DNA from: an uncultured Bacteroidales bacterium
GTDB lineage: Bacteria > Bacteroidota > Bacteroidia > Bacteroidales > Muribaculaceae
DNA length: 17,080 nt
NCBI GenBank assembly: GCA_900549375.1
Contig: URNY01000044.1
Coordinates: 1-17,080, forward strand
Reading direction: 5' to 3'
Shown here piece after piece: positions 16,653-17,080 of the stretch (position 1 is its first letter; each line of letters opens with the position of its first letter). The notes beneath the pieces are model-generated. The model searched no databases and was not told the origin of the DNA. It was given only the letters and a program-made list of their open reading frames with translations. A program made the translations under genes and the position numbers.

Positions 16653-16674
16653 TCACCATAGGCTCACATGGTGA
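16653..16674. promoter_or_regulatory. Perfect 7-bp inverted repeat, possible operator
   Basis: TCACCAT (16653-16659) and ATGGTGA (16668-16674) form a perfect inverted repeat with an 8-base spacer. It fills the 44-bp gap between the upstream RNA terminator and the GTG start of the first defence gene. The spacing of about 15 bases between half-site centres suits a dimeric regulator; as RNA it would be a weak hairpin just before the start codon. Confidence 0.45.
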
Positions 16675-16683
16675 ACGGTCAAT

Positions 16684-16720
16684 AAAAAAAGCGAGGAGCC
16701 ACATTGTTGCTCATCTCGCT
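16684..16720 (-). terminator. Rho-independent terminator on the minus strand
   Basis: AGCGAG...CTCGCT (16690-16695 with 16715-16720), extended by GAGC against GCTC and CAC against GTTG, forms a stem with a small AT bulge. On the minus strand it is followed by seven T residues (16690-16684). It ends the structured RNA upstream of the defence operon, or acts as an attenuator before it. Confidence 0.85.
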
Positions 16721-17012
16721 GTTTCAAGGCCTTCGAACTTGCCCATCATGCCAAAGACGAGCAACGGACTCCACGCTGTATATGCAAATACCCCAAACCC
16801 ATTCCAAGCTGAGATGCTTGAAATGAGCCCGAGTAGGTATATACATACCCGTGGCGTCTATTGCTGCGTTGTCTTGTGGCAAGAGATGTTTTAGAGTGTT
16901 CGAAGTTCTGAAACAGCCAGAGACAAAGCGTCAATACACGCTTTTACCATTATGTTGATACCCGCTGACCGATGCTAATGTCTTCTCTCAGACACACCCA
17001 CAGCGTGGAATC
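16684..17012 (-). ncRNA. Putative rod-shaped structured RNA upstream of the defence operon
   Basis: On the minus strand a -7 box at 17019-17026 precedes, and a strong terminator at 16684-16720 ends, a segment with no convincing gene. Its two halves are imperfect inverted repeats: 16718-16792 pairs with 16836-16917 through blocks such as GCTGTTTCA, TTCGAAC, TGCCA/AAGAC, GAC/CCACG and TATACC. A 10-bp apical hairpin has arms 16800-16809 and 16816-16825 around a 6-base loop, with one G-U pair. A separate 7-bp hairpin lies at 16925-16944 (AAAGCGT/ACGCTTT). The result is a long rod with internal loops, reminiscent in outline of 6S-like RNAs, but I cannot assign a family. It could also be a leader/attenuator of the defence operon, whose first start codon lies 44 bp beyond the terminator. 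The 5' end is approximate. Confidence 0.55.
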
Positions 17013-17018
17013 GTGTGA

Positions 17019-17026
17019 CAAAGTTA
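17019..17026 (-). promoter_or_regulatory. Predicted promoter -7 box of the structured RNA
   Basis: On the minus strand TAACTTTG is an exact match to the Bacteroidota -7 consensus TAnnTTTG, in an AT-rich stretch. No clear TTTG -33 box is found at the usual distance. Transcription would start near 17012. Confidence 0.45.
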
Positions 17027-17059
17027 GAAAAAATACATGAGATTTCTTTATATATTGGC

Positions 17060-17080
17060 AATAAAAAAGCTCTCCGGTCG
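17060..17080 (-). terminator. Partial terminator at the window edge
   Basis: On the minus strand CCGGAGAGC is followed by TTTTTT. This looks like the 3' arm and T tract of a terminator whose other arm lies outside the window, so a further minus-strand gene probably ends just beyond 17080. Confidence 0.4.

Noticed and set aside
16746..16934. 62-codon minus-strand frame inside the structured RNA
   Set aside because: Its span coincides with the inverted-repeat rod; the base-pairing pattern explains the sequence better than coding, and the frame has no good start context.
1..17080. CRISPR array, tRNA, rRNA or insertion sequence
   Set aside because: No regularly spaced direct repeats, no tRNA-like cloverleaf that I could complete, no rRNA signatures and no transposase or integrase motifs were found.

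Overview
The window looks like a piece of a Bacteroidales chromosome, possibly Muribaculaceae. The order-level call rests on a TamB-type gene with a lysine-rich tail, the AAA-ATPase-like/PD-(D/E)XK gene family that is abundant in that phylum, perfect TAnnTTTG promoter -7 boxes, and start codons without clear Shine-Dalgarno sequences. The family-level guess is inference only. No rRNA, tRNA, CRISPR array, transposase or integrase gene was seen.

Layout. Positions 1-4351 (+) hold a housekeeping operon: the 3' part of a TamB-like envelope biogenesis gene, a patatin-like phospholipase that overlaps it, and a cytosolic GH13 alpha-amylase family enzyme. Positions 4352-4775 have no gene but hold a 233-bp nested palindrome (4426-4658) and then the promoter region of prs, ribose-phosphate pyrophosphokinase (4776-5720, +). 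A bidirectional terminator (5748-5776) separates prs from the minus-strand half. That half starts with an AAA-ATPase-like/PD-(D/E)XK protein (5867-7429) and the broken 3' end of a Fic-family gene (7456-7736).

Positions 7787-16639 (-) form one tight operon that I read as a compact BREX-type phage-defence system. Its genes in transcription order are a small BrxF-like protein, a 1218-aa BrxC/PglY ATPase (DUF6079-like), an 889-aa DNA methyltransferase with a zinc ribbon (PglX-like), a 482-aa PglZ phosphatase-fold protein, and a 210-aa protein in the slot that BrxA holds in type 3 BREX. The order matches type 3 BREX (brxF-brxC-pglXI-brxHII-pglZ-brxA), except that the helicase brxHII is absent and only 8 bp separate the methylase from pglZ. 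No BrxL is visible either. The BrxF-like protein lacks the P-loop normally found in BrxF. Together this suggests a helicase-less, minimal variant of the BREX family. By analogy the methylase would mark self DNA, and the ATPase and PglZ would carry out or regulate the block on phage replication.

Upstream of the operon (16684-17026, -) is a long rod-shaped inverted repeat with a -7 promoter box on one side and a strong Rho-independent terminator on the other. It looks like a structured non-coding RNA gene or a leader/attenuator. Between its terminator and the first defence gene lies a perfect 7-bp inverted repeat (16653-16674) that could be an operator.
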